A stretch of DNA of 44,087 nt from Exiguobacterium sp. AM39-5BH (GCF_003467445.1 NZ_QSGS01000015.1:1-44087), one strand, 5' to 3'. Positions 18,740 through 28,816 are shown, numbered from the stretch's first letter. A program made the numbers and translations. Notes: generated by a model not told the origin, from the letters alone.

Positions 18740-20151
18740 AATCCCTTCTCCTTCGCTTCATTCCAGAGTCGATTCATCTCTTCAAGCGTCATCTCGCCGA
18801 GGGAGCCGTTCGCTTCAATATATTCGAATCGTCTCTTAAATTTTTGATTGGTCCGTTCGAGCGCCTGCTCGGCGTTCAACTTGAAATAGCGCGCGACGTT
18901 GACGACCGAGAAGAGGACATCACCAAGTTCTCGCTCATCTTCAAGCTGACTTCTCCATTCGCGGAGTTCTTCTTCCAATTTCTCGAAAGCACCTTGTACG
19001 TCGTCCCATTCAAAACCGACTTGCGCAGCTTTCTTCTGCAGCTGCTCGGCTCGCATCAAACCAGGTTGCGTCATAAGGACACCATCTAGCTGCGATTTTC
19101 TCTTTTCCCCTTTTTCCACTTGTTTAATCGCATTCCAATTCGTCACGACATCATCGGCGTCCGATACGGTCACATCGCCGAACACGTGCGGGTGACGACG
19201 GACCATCTTCTCGCTAATCGAACCGATGACATCCCGAATATCGAAATAGCCTTCGTCCGCTCCGATTTGGGCGTGGAGCATGACTTGGAGCAACACATCG
19301 CCGAGCTCTTCGACGATCGCGTCATCATCTTCTGTATCGATTGCTTCAATCAACTCGTACGCTTCTTCAAGTAAGTATTTGCGAAGCGATTCATGCGTCT
19401 GCTCCCGATCCCACGGGCAGCCGTCCGGGCCGCGGAGTGTCGCGATGATATGCTTCAACGTCGAAAATTCGCGCGCCAACTGCGTCTCATCCGTCAACGG
19501 CGGCACATAGAGCGTCGTCAAATTGTCGACTTCTGCCACGCGATCCATCTCGTAGAGTGGGATTTCACTGACCCGCTCGCGTTTCGTCCCGGCGGCCGTC
19601 ACGAGTTTGACGACATGTTCATCAGGATAGCGTTCCATCAATTGGACTTTCACGTCCCCGGCTACGAAGCCGTCATATACTTGACCAATCAATACGTGTT
19701 GGGTCACTTGAATCCGTTCGACATCGAGCGCCGTCGCATCGAGTAATTGGAAGCCGTTAATCGGATCGATGCGGAGGGCTTGGAACATGGCGTCCAAAAA
19801 GCTCTGACCGCCGAGGAATGTGACGTCCGCACCTTGTTCGACGAGTAGCTCCACCGTCCGCTCTGCTACGAACGGATGTCCCGGTACAGCATAGGTAATG
19901 GCCAACTCTTCGCTCTTTTCAAGCAACGTCTCAACGATCTGTCGATAGACGTCCTCGAACGTGTCATTCGCTTCGTAAATCGCATCAAAGGATTCGAACG
20001 TCACGCCTTCCGCCTCAAGCTCACTGACGACAGGATGTTCTTTCGTGCGCAACCAAACGAGCGGTTGCTGTTTCAAATGACGATAGACGCCGAGCGGTAA
20101 TTGCTCAAGTTCGCCAGACCCGAGGCCGACGACCGTAATTCCGTAACTCAT
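18736..20151 (-). CDS. mazG: bifunctional methylase-like/MazG nucleotide pyrophosphohydrolase
   Basis: The 471-residue protein joins two domains, as in B. subtilis YabN. The N-terminal half (about 1-215) is a tetrapyrrole methylase-like fold (GITVVGLGSGELEQLPLGV, YAVPGHPFVAERTVELL) with an unknown role in this fusion. The C-terminal half is MazG: WDREQTHESLRKYLLEEAYE with the EExxE acidic cluster, then EELGDVLLQVMLHAQ, and a second copy with ELGDVLFSVVNVARYF. MazG hydrolyses (d)NTPs to NMP and pyrophosphate, clearing aberrant nucleotides. It starts one base after the flippase stop, with AGGAG upstream. Confidence 0.94.
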   Translation of the reverse strand: MSYGITVVGLGSGELEQLPLGVYRHLKQQPLVWLRTKEHPVVSELEAEGVTFESFDAIYEANDTFEDVYRQIVETLLEKSEELAITYAVPGHPFVAERTVELLVEQGADVTFLGGQSFLDAMFQALRIDPINGFQLLDATALDVERIQVTQHVLIGQVYDGFVAGDVKVQLMERYPDEHVVKLVTAAGTKRERVSEIPLYEMDRVAEVDNLTTLYVPPLTDETQLAREFSTLKHIIATLRGPDGCPWDREQTHESLRKYLLEEAYELIEAIDTEDDDAIVEELGDVLLQVMLHAQIGADEGYFDIRDVIGSISEKMVRRHPHVFGDVTVSDADDVVTNWNAIKQVEKGEKRKSQLDGVLMTQPGLMRAEQLQKKAAQVGFEWDDVQGAFEKLEEELREWRSQLEDERELGDVLFSVVNVARYFKLNAEQALERTNQKFKRRFEYIEANGSLGEMTLEEMNRLWNEAKEKGL

Positions 20152-20152
20152 A

Positions 20153-21700
20153 TCAGTTCTCCTTTTTCTCTAGCAGATTGATGAGACGACCTCCGAACGG
20201 AATCATTTCCCACTCGTCCATCGTCAAAATTTGTTCTCTCCATAACCGCCAGACGTAACTGCCGGCCCCGAGCACGAGCATGAAGCCGAGCCAGACAAGG
20301 GCATCGAGACGATGCATCAGTCTATCCAACGCGATTAAATTCAAGCCGAGCAAGATGACGCCCATCGGCGCCACCGTCTTGACGAGATGTCCATAATGTC
20401 GAAACCGGAGCTTGCCGAGCGGGATGATTTGATCGAGCCGATTGAAATTGAAGGCGGCCATTGCTAAAAAGGCAGTTGAGGTCCCGAGGGCAGCCCCAGC
20501 GATGCCATAGGAAGGGACGAGCCACAAGTTGATGCCGAGCTTCACGCCGATGGCTATAACCATGCCGACAGCAGCTGTTCGTTCCCGATCAATCGCCTGT
20601 AGACACGTCATACTTGCCACGGCGAGCGACGCGGCGAACGTGCTCGTCGAGAGTAAGACGAGCGCTGTCGTCCCAGCCGCGTTTTCAAATAGCGCGACAT
20701 TCAACGGAAGCATGACGCCCATCAAGCCGACGGTCGCCGCGGCGGCGACTGTCGTCGTCACGCGAATCATCGAACTGAGCCCGGATGAGGTCGCTTTGAT
20801 CCGACCGGCTCGATAATGGCGCACCAAGTTCGGCACGTTCGCCATTCCGAGCGCCGTCGTGAAGAGAATCGCAAATTGAACGAGCGGATACCCTCGGTCA
20901 AACACACCTTTTCCGACTTTTGCCGCGTAATCCCCGCCCATCAGATTGACAACCGTGAACGAGTCGACGAGTTGCATCCATAATATCCCGAGCGAGGCAA
21001 AACCGACGGCAAATCCCGTCGTCACTAAGATTCGAGAAACAGACCGCAACGTCGCGGGTTGGACCGGTACGAGCCGTAGCTGCTTCGCCCATAGCGATAG
21101 GATGATAATGGCGATGACACCTCCGACGAGCGTCGCCCCATACGCGTATCGACTGAGCGCATAGGCATCTTGGCCGTAACGCACGCCAATCAATAAAGCG
21201 GTGAGTAACACCGTGACGCGAACGAGATTCTCGAGCACTTGCGAAATCGCACTCGGCCGCAAGTCATCGACGGACTGGAACGACCCGCGAAGGACGGCCA
21301 AAGCTGGCATGAGTAAATAACTAAAACTGATGATACGCAACGTCGGGGCGAGCTCGCGATCGCCGAGAAGTCCCGCGATGAACGGGGCGAGGAGCCACAT
21401 GGCGATAACGAGGACGAGCGCCAAACTGAGCAAGATATAAAAACTCCCCCATAGCACTTCGAGCTTTCGCCTCGGTCCTTGGGCCCCGACCCCAATTTTC
21501 GCAATCACGACCGGCATCGCGTACATGCCGAGCGAGGCGACGATCGAGGCAAACGGATACACGGTTTGATAAGCATATAACCCGAAGTCTCCGGCGATAT
21601 TTTGGTAAGGCACTCGGTAAGCGAAACTGATGAACTTTGAAAGGTAGCCCGCGAGCGCAAATAAGACGACGCCGGTCGCAAACTTACTTGGCGACCGCAT
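20153..21700 (-). CDS. polysaccharide biosynthesis/oligosaccharide flippase family protein (YabM-like)
   Basis: The 515-residue integral membrane protein has about 14 hydrophobic segments and belongs to the MOP exporter superfamily (SpoVB/YabM/MurJ group). Such proteins flip lipid-linked sugars across the membrane; which lipid this one carries cannot be told from sequence. The N-terminus (ATGVVLFALAGYLSKFISFAYRVPYQ) is typical of the group. It overlaps the mfd end by 17 bases and is followed one base later by mazG. In B. subtilis spoVT lies between mfd and yabM; it is missing here. MurJ-type lipid II flipping is possible but not shown. Confidence 0.88.
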   Translation of the reverse strand: MRSPSKFATGVVLFALAGYLSKFISFAYRVPYQNIAGDFGLYAYQTVYPFASIVASLGMYAMPVVIAKIGVGAQGPRRKLEVLWGSFYILLSLALVLVIAMWLLAPFIAGLLGDRELAPTLRIISFSYLLMPALAVLRGSFQSVDDLRPSAISQVLENLVRVTVLLTALLIGVRYGQDAYALSRYAYGATLVGGVIAIIILSLWAKQLRLVPVQPATLRSVSRILVTTGFAVGFASLGILWMQLVDSFTVVNLMGGDYAAKVGKGVFDRGYPLVQFAILFTTALGMANVPNLVRHYRAGRIKATSSGLSSMIRVTTTVAAAATVGLMGVMLPLNVALFENAAGTTALVLLSTSTFAASLAVASMTCLQAIDRERTAAVGMVIAIGVKLGINLWLVPSYGIAGAALGTSTAFLAMAAFNFNRLDQIIPLGKLRFRHYGHLVKTVAPMGVILLGLNLIALDRLMHRLDALVWLGFMLVLGAGSYVWRLWREQILTMDEWEMIPFGGRLINLLEKKEN

Positions 21701-24700
21701 GCGCCAACCTCTTCACGAGCTCCTCGAGCACCGTATCGGCATCGTTCAACAGTTCGACGACTGGCATCCGGCCACTGAGCGACAATTTGAGGGCGCCGTT
21801 GTCTTGTCCGACACCAAGTCTTCGGCCGAGCGGCATCGTCCACTCCATGAATGACGGCACGTCGAGCGCCATCGTCGATTCAAGCGACAATACCATTTCG
21901 ATGCGTCCCGGCGACTGTTTGATCCGTGCCACTTTCGCCATCTCGCCATAGATGCGCAGACGCGTCAGTTGGATGAGGAGCGCGACCGGTTCCGGGAATT
22001 CCCCGAACCGTTCAATCAACTCGTCCTGAAGGGCGAACAACGCCTCAGGCGTATCTACATATTTGAAGCGTTTGTACATCTCGATTTTCAATTCGCTGTC
22101 CGATAAATAGTCGTCCGGAATGTACGCATCCGCTTGGAACGAGATTTCTGGTTTGAAGACGACTTGCTTCGCCTGTCCGCGCATCCGATCTTTCCGTTCC
22201 TCGATTGCTTCGGACAACATTTGTGAGTATAAATCGAATCCAACCGAGTCGATGAACCCAGACTGTTGGGCCCCGAGCAGATTGCCGGCGCCGCGAATCG
22301 ATAAGTCGCGCATCGCAATCTTGAACCCGCTCCCGAGCTCCGTGAACTCTTTGATGGCCTGGAGCCGGCTCTCCGCGACCTCGGTCAAGCGCTTGTCTTT
22401 CCGATACGTGAAGTAGGCGTAGGCGATTCGGTTGGAACGGCCGACACGACCGCGCAGCTGATACAGCTGGGACAGACCCATCTTGTCCGCATCGTGGACG
22501 ATGAGCGTGTTCACGTTCGGGATGTCGATGCCGGTCTCGATGATTGTCGTCGAGACGAGCACGTCCGCTTCCCCTTCGAGGAAACTGATGAGCTGGCTCT
22601 CGAGTTCGGTCTCGGTCATCCGCCCGTGCGCCGTAGCGATGCGTGCTTCCGGCAACAATGCGCGAATCTCTTCGGCTTTCCGTTCGATGCCTTCGACGCG
22701 GTTATAGAGGAAGAATGCTTGTCCGCCTCGAGCGAGTTCGCGCTCCAGTGCCTCACGCAACACGATGCCATCATATTCCATGACGTACGTCTGCACCGGG
22801 TAGCGGTTCTCTGGTGGTGTCTCGAGCACTGACAAGTCCCGAATCCCAATCATCGACATATGGAGCGTCCGTGGAATCGGTGTCGCGGTCAGCGTCAAAA
22901 CATCGATATTTGTCTTCAACTGCTTGAGTCGCTCTTTATGTTTGACCCCGAACCGCTGCTCTTCATCGATGATGACGAGCCCGAGGTCGGCGAACGTCAC
23001 ATCTTTCGACAAGACGCGGTGCGTCCCGACGACGACGTCAATCGTTCCTTCCTTCAAACCTTTCTTCGTCGCCGCCATCTCGCTTTTCGAGCGGAAGCGG
23101 CTCATAACGGAGACGTTGATTGGAAATTCACTGAACCGTTCAAGCATCGTCTCGTAATGTTGTTGCGCGAGCACGGTCGTCGGAACGAGGAACGCGACTT
23201 GCTTCCCGGCGAGCACGGCTTTGAACGCGGCTCGAATCGCCACTTCCGTCTTGCCATAACCGACATCGCCGCACAGGAGGCGGTCCATTGGCCGTGACCG
23301 TTCCATGTCCGCTTTGATTTCGGCGATGGAGCGGACTTGGTCTTCTGTCTCTGCGTACGGGAACGAGCTTTCGAACTGACTCATCTCTTCGTCATCACCT
23401 GGGAATGCATAGCCGACGGACGCTTCACGTGCCGCGTATAGCTTAATCAATTCGTCGGCGATATCTTCAACCGATTTGGCGACTTTCGATTTGACTTTCT
23501 TCCATTCGGTTCCGCCGAGCTTATAAATCTTTGGCTCTTTGCCTTCGGCCCCGACATACTTTTGAACGAGATCGATTTGATCGACAGGCACGTACAGCGC
23601 ATCATCACCGGCGTAGACGAGATGTAAGTAATCTTGATGAATCCCACCGACTTCAATCGTTTTGATGCCAAGGTACTTTCCGATTCCGTGATGGATGTGG
23701 ACGACGTAGTCGTTCGGCTTCAATTCTTGATAGCTTTTAATCCGTTCTGCGTTCGTCAAATTCTTCGTCTGACGTTTCCGTTTTGTGACGCGCTTGAACA
23801 GCTCTTCTTCGGAGACGACGACGAGCCGGCTTGTCGAGAGTTCAAAGCCGCCTTCGATTTGTCCGATCATGACATGGACGTGACGTGGCAACAGTTCACC
23901 GTCCACATTGGTGAAGGTGGAGGAGATGCCATAATCGTCAAGCAACGCTGCCACTTTATCAGCCCGTGTTTGATCGCCTGCTAAAAAGACGATGCGATGG
24001 TCGCCTTGTTGCCAACGTTCGATTTCTTGTTTCAACAAGTGCATTTGACCATGGAATGCCGGGAGTGGACGACAACTGAGGTGGACCGTGTTCGTCTCCG
24101 GAATGCCGGACCGTCGTGACGGCAACAGAGAGAACGCGACTTGTTTCAGCGTGCGGAATACTTTATGCATCGGGACGCCGAGTGTGTAATTGCTGACCGA
24201 CTCCCCGCGTTCGATGAGCGACGAGAACCATTCCGCTTCCTCGCGGTCTTGCACGTCGGCAGCATCTTCAATTCGTGCCACTTCATCTAATATCAAGACG
24301 GCTTCCGGCCCGACGTAATCGAGGAGTGTCGAGCTATAGAGGAGCGGTGTGTACTTTCCAATTTTTTCAGGAGCCTCCCCTCGCCCGAACTGTTCGATGT
24401 CCCGGGCAATTCCGTCTTCGAGTGCCTGACGAATCGTCTCGGTTTCGATAAGCGAGAGCGTCCGCTCGTATTGACGTCCAAGTGCCTCTCCAGCTTTTTT
24501 CAACAGCTCGGGTGAGGCGACGAATTCTGTTGCTGGTGGAATAATCGCCTCGCCAACGACACCTAATGAGCGCTGTGTCTCGGCGTCGAACGTGAATACC
24601 GAATCGACTTCGGTGTCGAACAAATCGATTCGATACGGCCGCGCCGCCGTGAGCGGATAGACGTCTAAAATACTACCACGCACAGAAAATTCACCCGGTG

Positions 24701-25208
24701 CGGTCACGGTGGCCGTCCGTTCATAACCGAGCGTGATAAGCGTCTCGGCAAACGGTTTTAAATCGAGCTCTTGTCCAGGTTTGATGAGATGGTGGCTCGT
24801 CTGCCAGTCTGACGGGTTCGGGATATAACGGCGCAAACCACCGAGCGGCACGACAAGGACGCCTCCCGTTTCGTCAAGGAGACGTGTCCGCGCCTCAATC
24901 CGAGCGGCAAGTAATTCCGGACTCGATGTGAGGGATAGTTCACCTGCGAGCGTCTCGTCAATCGGATAAAGCAATGTGTTGCTCGGTCCGATGAGCGACT
25001 CGAGTTGGTCGTACATTTTTTGTGCTTGATACATATTATGCGTGACGACGACGAGGCGCCTTGGCGAATTTTTTGCCAATCCTGCCAATACAAGCGCCTT
25101 GGCACTTGTCGTCAATCCGGTGACGAGTTGACGATCGACTTTTGGCAATCGCTCCCGAATCACGTTCGTCTCTGGTAACGTCACCATGAATTTCTCTAGA
25201 GCATTCAT
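21684..25208 (-). CDS. mfd: transcription-repair coupling factor
   Basis: Translocase that removes stalled RNA polymerase and recruits UvrA to DNA damage. The 1174-residue protein (close to the usual 1150-1180) has a UvrB-like N-terminal module, an RNA polymerase-interacting domain around SYQELKPNDYVVHIHHGIGKY, helicase motif I GDVGYGKTEVA, motif II DEEQRFG, motif III LTATPIPRTLHM and motif VI QLRGRVGRS, and a C-terminal D7 domain. Start ATG 25208 follows GGTGGAGG. It is separated from pth by a terminator-like hairpin that ends just before this ribosome site. Confidence 0.97.
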   Translation of the reverse strand: MNALEKFMVTLPETNVIRERLPKVDRQLVTGLTTSAKALVLAGLAKNSPRRLVVVTHNMYQAQKMYDQLESLIGPSNTLLYPIDETLAGELSLTSSPELLAARIEARTRLLDETGGVLVVPLGGLRRYIPNPSDWQTSHHLIKPGQELDLKPFAETLITLGYERTATVTAPGEFSVRGSILDVYPLTAARPYRIDLFDTEVDSVFTFDAETQRSLGVVGEAIIPPATEFVASPELLKKAGEALGRQYERTLSLIETETIRQALEDGIARDIEQFGRGEAPEKIGKYTPLLYSSTLLDYVGPEAVLILDEVARIEDAADVQDREEAEWFSSLIERGESVSNYTLGVPMHKVFRTLKQVAFSLLPSRRSGIPETNTVHLSCRPLPAFHGQMHLLKQEIERWQQGDHRIVFLAGDQTRADKVAALLDDYGISSTFTNVDGELLPRHVHVMIGQIEGGFELSTSRLVVVSEEELFKRVTKRKRQTKNLTNAERIKSYQELKPNDYVVHIHHGIGKYLGIKTIEVGGIHQDYLHLVYAGDDALYVPVDQIDLVQKYVGAEGKEPKIYKLGGTEWKKVKSKVAKSVEDIADELIKLYAAREASVGYAFPGDDEEMSQFESSFPYAETEDQVRSIAEIKADMERSRPMDRLLCGDVGYGKTEVAIRAAFKAVLAGKQVAFLVPTTVLAQQHYETMLERFSEFPINVSVMSRFRSKSEMAATKKGLKEGTIDVVVGTHRVLSKDVTFADLGLVIIDEEQRFGVKHKERLKQLKTNIDVLTLTATPIPRTLHMSMIGIRDLSVLETPPENRYPVQTYVMEYDGIVLREALERELARGGQAFFLYNRVEGIERKAEEIRALLPEARIATAHGRMTETELESQLISFLEGEADVLVSTTIIETGIDIPNVNTLIVHDADKMGLSQLYQLRGRVGRSNRIAYAYFTYRKDKRLTEVAESRLQAIKEFTELGSGFKIAMRDLSIRGAGNLLGAQQSGFIDSVGFDLYSQMLSEAIEERKDRMRGQAKQVVFKPEISFQADAYIPDDYLSDSELKIEMYKRFKYVDTPEALFALQDELIERFGEFPEPVALLIQLTRLRIYGEMAKVARIKQSPGRIEMVLSLESTMALDVPSFMEWTMPLGRRLGVGQDNGALKLSLSGRMPVVELLNDADTVLEELVKRLAHAVAK

Positions 25209-25232
25209 TTGTTTTCCTCCACCTCATACGAC

Positions 25233-25255
25233 AAAAAAGGGTACGTTGACCCTTT
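25233..25255 (-). terminator. terminator-like hairpin between pth and mfd
   Basis: Stem AAAGGGT with ACCCTTT and a six-base T-run on the minus strand, starting inside the pth stop codon. It ends about 11 bases before the mfd ribosome binding site, so mfd must either be read through or started elsewhere. Confidence 0.7.
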
Positions 25256-25811
25256 AGTTATATCGATTCATGAGCGCAATCCATTCCGTGTCCACAAAAT
25301 CGGTTGCAGCGGACACAGCTTGATCGAGCGTATCATTCAATTCTGGCATGTCTTCTTTACGGTAGTTCATGAGGACCCAATCGACCACTTTAATCGGTTG
25401 CGGCGGACGGCCAATCCCCAGTTTCAGACGTTTAAAGTCTTGTGTGCCCAAATGCTGAATCAGTGACTTGATTCCGTTATGGCCGCCGGCACTGCCTTTC
25501 GGTCGGAATCGCAGTTTTCCTGGGACCATGTCCAAGTCGTCATAAATGACGAGCAAATCGTCAATCTCAATCTTATAGTAATCTAAAATTGGACGAACCG
25601 ACTCGCCTGATAGATTCATATACGTGAGCGGTTTGACGAGGACGACACGTTCTCCATTGATTCTTCCCGTTCCAATCAATGCTTTAAACTTAGCTTCATC
25701 GAGTTTAATCCCATGTTTGTCGGCAAGGCGATCAATCGCCAAAAATCCGACGTTGTGACGGGTCATCTCATACTTTTTGCCTGGATTCCCGAGGCCGACG
25801 ATACATTTCAT
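25254..25811 (-). CDS. pth: peptidyl-tRNA hydrolase
   Basis: Releases peptides from peptidyl-tRNA that has dropped off ribosomes. The protein of about 185 residues begins MKCIVGLGNPGKKYEMTRHN, with the catalytic His in TRHNVGF. It also has LVKPLTYMNLSGESV, VIYDDLDMVPGKLRFRPKG and SAGGHNGIKSLI. ATG 25811 was chosen because AGGAGG lies just upstream. In B. subtilis this is spoVC, next to ctc and fin; both of those are absent here. Confidence 0.96.
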   Translation of the reverse strand: MKCIVGLGNPGKKYEMTRHNVGFLAIDRLADKHGIKLDEAKFKALIGTGRINGERVVLVKPLTYMNLSGESVRPILDYYKIEIDDLLVIYDDLDMVPGKLRFRPKGSAGGHNGIKSLIQHLGTQDFKRLKLGIGRPPQPIKVVDWVLMNYRKEDMPELNDTLDQAVSAATDFVDTEWIALMNRYN

Positions 25812-25827
25812 CTTATTCCTCCTGAAC

Positions 25828-25857
25828 AAAAAAGCCCAAAGGCGAACGCCTTCGGGC
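25828..25857 (-). terminator. terminator between prs and pth
   Basis: Stem GCCCGAAGGC with GCCTTTGGGC, loop GTTC, and a six-base T-run on the minus strand, about ten bases after the prs stop codon. The pth ribosome site AGGAGG follows the T-run almost at once. Confidence 0.85.
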
Positions 25858-25866
25858 CTCGTTTTT

Positions 25867-26822
25867 TTAATCGAACAGCGTGCTCACCGATTTGTGCTCG
25901 TGGACGCGCATGATCGCTTCTCCAAGCAAACGGGCAACCGACATCTGCTTGATTTTGCTTGAACATTCGCGACCTTCTAAGTCGATCGTGTTCAAGACAA
26001 CAAGTTCTTTGATTGACGAGTTGTCGATTCGTTCCATCGCCGGTCCAGACAATACCGGGTGTGTACACGAGGCGTACACTTCTTTTGCACCAGCTTGGAC
26101 GATGGCATCGGCCGCAAGCGTGATTGTTCCAGCCGTATCGATGATGTCATCAATCAAGATGGCCGTCTTGCCTTCAACGCTGCCGACGATGTTCATGACT
26201 TCAGCCACGTTCGCTTCAGGACGACGCTTGTCGATGATGGCGATTGGACCTTCAAGCGTTCGGCAAGCTTACGGGCACGCGTGACGCCACCGTGGTCCGG
26301 TGAAACGACGACAATGTCTTTCGCTTTAAATTCATCTGTCTCAAAATACGTCGAGATGAGTGGAACACCTAATAATTGGTCTACTGGGATATTGAAGAAA
26401 CCTTGGATTTGAGCAGCATGCAAGTCCATCGTGATTAAACGCGTGGCACCTGCAACCGTCAATAAATCAGCGACAAGTTTCGCTGTGATCGGCTCACGTG
26501 AGCGCGCCTTGCGGTCTTGGCGGGCATAGCCGTAGTAAGGCATGACCACGTTAATCGTCCGAACTGACGCCCGTTTCAACGCATCGATCATGACGAGTAA
26601 CTCCATGAGCGTCTCATTCACCGGTGAGCTCGTCGATTGGATGATGTATACATCATCGCCTCGTACACTCTCCTCGATGTTGATGTAAAGTTCTCCGTCG
26701 CTAAACCGCTTCACTTGGCAATCGCTAAGTGGGATGCCAATCTCCTTGGCAATTTCTTCGGCGAGTGGGCGGTTTGAGTTTAAGCTAAATAGGCGAATTT
26801 CACGTTCGTATACAGTAGACAT
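25867..26822 (-). pseudogene. prs: ribose-phosphate pyrophosphokinase, frameshifted as sequenced
   Basis: Makes PRPP from ribose 5-phosphate and ATP for purine, pyrimidine, histidine and tryptophan synthesis. The first frame (26822 down to about 26250) has [55 protein letters not shown] and [19 protein letters not shown]. The second frame continues with [20 protein letters not shown] and the PRPP site [11 protein letters not shown]. They join if one G is restored at about 26249-26252 (AAGG before TCCA). Prs is normally essential, so an error in the sequence is more likely than a dead gene. It stands after glmU as in B. subtilis. Confidence 0.93.
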
Positions 26823-26867
26823 GTTTAGGATTCTCCTCCATCGTTTTCCAAAATTATAGGCAGCAAC

Positions 26868-28223
26868 TTATCGTTTCGTGTAACCTTCTTTGTTCGTTTG
26901 GCGTTCGCGCGCAATCGCAAGCGCTTCTTCAGGAACGTCAGTCGTGATCGTCGAACCGGCTGCGACGATCGAGCCTTTTCCGACTTTTACCGGAGCGATC
27001 AAATTCACGTTGCACCCAACGAATGCATCGGCCTCGACGACCGTCTCGAACTTGTTTTTGCCGTCATAGTTGACCGTGATTGATCCACAACCGAGATTGA
27101 CGCGTTCCCCGATTGAAGCATCTCCGATATAACTGAGATGTGATGCTTTCGCCCCGTCTCCGAACGTTGATTTTTTGATTTCCACGAAGTTACCGACGCG
27201 CGTATTCGCGCCGAGGACTGCTTGTTGACGAAGGTGGGCGAACGGCCCGACCTGGGCGAACGTTCCGACACGGCTGTCGCTCACGACCGATTGACGAACC
27301 GTCGCGCCGTCTTCGATGACGCTATTACGGATATCTGAATGCGGACCGATCACGCACTCTGAACCGATGACCGTCTTCCCGAGAATGACCGTCCCTGGAT
27401 AGATGATCGTGTCCGAACCGATGACCGCATCTGGTGAGATATATGTCGAAGCTGCATCCATGAACGTCACACCTTCACGCATGAGGCGTTCGTTCGTACG
27501 CTTACGCATAACCGCCTCGGCTTGCGAGAGGGCGACACGGTCGTTGACGCCAATCGTTTCATCGAACGTCGGCGCCGTGTGCGCTGCCACGATTTCGCCT
27601 GCTTCTTTCGCAATCGAGATGACGTCCGGCAAGTAGTACTCGCCTTGTGCGTTATTGTTCCCGACTTGCTTCAACGCATCGAACAAGAGCTCGTTATCGA
27701 ACACGTATGTTCCGGTGTTGATTTCACGGATCTCTAGTTCGGCGTCAGACGCATCTTTATGCTCGACGACTTTCGTGACGTTCCCGTCTTCCCCGCGGAT
27801 GACGCGGCCGTATCCAGACGCATCATCGGCAATCGCTGTTAACACCGTCACTTTTGCCTGTTGTGTCTCATGATGCAACAATAACGCTTCGAGCGTTTCC
27901 GCTGTCAATAACGGCGTATCACCACATACAACGAGCGTCGCGCCAGGTTTGCCTGCAAGTTCAGCTTCTGCCATCTGTACCGCATGACCCGTACCAAGCT
28001 GTTGTTCTTGGACCGCATACTCCACGCGTGAACCAAGCGTATCTTTTACCGCTTCAGCCCCATGGCCGACGATGACGATTTGACGACTGACCCCGATTTT
28101 GTCGAGTTGATCGACGACGTGTTCGACCATCGGTTTCCCGAGGACCGGATGAAGCACTTTATAAAGCTTCGACTTCATGCGCGTCCCTTTACCTGCTGCC
28201 AAAATGACTGCAAAACGATCCAT
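26868..28223 (-). CDS. glmU: bifunctional GlmU (GlcN-1-P acetyltransferase/GlcNAc-1-P uridyltransferase)
   Basis: Makes UDP-GlcNAc for peptidoglycan and teichoic acids. The 451-residue protein has an N-terminal nucleotidyltransferase domain ([27 protein letters not shown]) and a C-terminal left-handed beta-helix of hexapeptide repeats (about 250-435: [40 protein letters not shown]) with acetyl-CoA binding. It follows spoVG and precedes prs (gcaD-prs order). A sigma-A promoter overlapped by a palindrome lies upstream, suggesting direct control of the start of transcription. Confidence 0.97.
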   Translation of the reverse strand: MDRFAVILAAGKGTRMKSKLYKVLHPVLGKPMVEHVVDQLDKIGVSRQIVIVGHGAEAVKDTLGSRVEYAVQEQQLGTGHAVQMAEAELAGKPGATLVVCGDTPLLTAETLEALLLHHETQQAKVTVLTAIADDASGYGRVIRGEDGNVTKVVEHKDASDAELEIREINTGTYVFDNELLFDALKQVGNNNAQGEYYLPDVISIAKEAGEIVAAHTAPTFDETIGVNDRVALSQAEAVMRKRTNERLMREGVTFMDAASTYISPDAVIGSDTIIYPGTVILGKTVIGSECVIGPHSDIRNSVIEDGATVRQSVVSDSRVGTFAQVGPFAHLRQQAVLGANTRVGNFVEIKKSTFGDGAKASHLSYIGDASIGERVNLGCGSITVNYDGKNKFETVVEADAFVGCNVNLIAPVKVGKGSIVAAGSTITTDVPEEALAIARERQTNKEGYTKR

Positions 28224-28312
28224 TCTTGATTCGCTCCTATCTCCTCATATCGACTGTAATATACTTAAATGTTCGGTTTCTTCTATATTCAAACCTTATT
28301 CACACCGTTTCT

Positions 28313-28341
28313 ACTATATCGAAACCGTGACGCGGTTTCAA
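28313..28341 (-). promoter_or_regulatory. sigma-A promoter of glmU with overlapping palindrome
   Basis: On the minus strand -35 TTGAAA (28336-28341), a 17-base spacer and -10 TATAGT (28313-28318). The spacer and -35 are covered by an inverted repeat, GAAACCG (28321-28327) and CGGTTTC (28333-28339) on the plus strand. Further half-site-like copies lie at 28274-28280 and 28304-28310. This looks like an operator; the regulator is unknown. Confidence 0.65.
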
Positions 28342-28372
28342 CCGTTGTACCTATTCGTAACCAATGAAACGT

Positions 28373-28404
28373 AAAAAGGCAGCGGAAGGATTCTCCCTCC
28401 GCTG
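28373..28404 (-). terminator. intrinsic terminator after spoVG
   Basis: Stem CAGCGGAGGG with CCTTCCGCTG (one G-T pair) and a five-base T-run on the minus strand, eight bases after the spoVG stop codon. Confidence 0.88.
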
Positions 28405-28411
28405 TCGAACC

Positions 28412-28710
28412 TTACTCGTTCATGGCATTATACTGGACTGATGTCTCGGCAATGGCTACATCCTCTTGGCTATAAGCCTCTAACACGGCCGCCTCGACTT
28501 TTTGACGCATGTCTCCGTTAATCGGGTGAGCAATATCACGGAAAATCCCTTCTGGCGTCCGCTTGCTCGGCATCGCTACGAAAAGACCAGAACTTCCTTC
28601 AATGATTCGAGGTCGTGTACCACAAATTCCTGGTCAAGTGTAATGGAGGCCAGTGCCTTCATTCTACCTTCCGTCGCGACTTTGCGAATTTTTACGTCTG
28701 TGATCTGCAT
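28412..28710 (-). pseudogene. spoVG: SpoVG RNA/DNA-binding regulator, frameshifted as sequenced
   Basis: SpoVG is a small regulator kept in many Firmicutes, including non-sporulating ones; it binds nucleic acid. From ATG 28710 (AGGGG nine bases upstream) the first frame reads [20 protein letters not shown] and ends at FVVHDL. The second frame continues [20 protein letters not shown], then [11 protein letters not shown] to the stop at 28412. Restoring one C at about 28608 (CTC before GAATC) joins them into a normal protein of about 98 residues. The frameshift hides the gene from simple reading-frame scans. It has its own promoter and terminator. Confidence 0.92.
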
Positions 28711-28816
28711 GTTTCGCATCCCCTTTTCATCGTTGTCTAGACCGTGGTGTGCTTTCTAAAAGGCTGAGATGGTTCCAAGCGAACCAAGTGACTTTGTATG
28801 ACTCTTATACCCTTTC

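Noticed and set aside
28266..28282. Single PurBox-like site (AAACCGAACATT) in the glmU leader
   Set aside because: It matches the consensus well on its own, but no inverted partner with CGAA lies 26-27 bases away, so PurR control is not supported.
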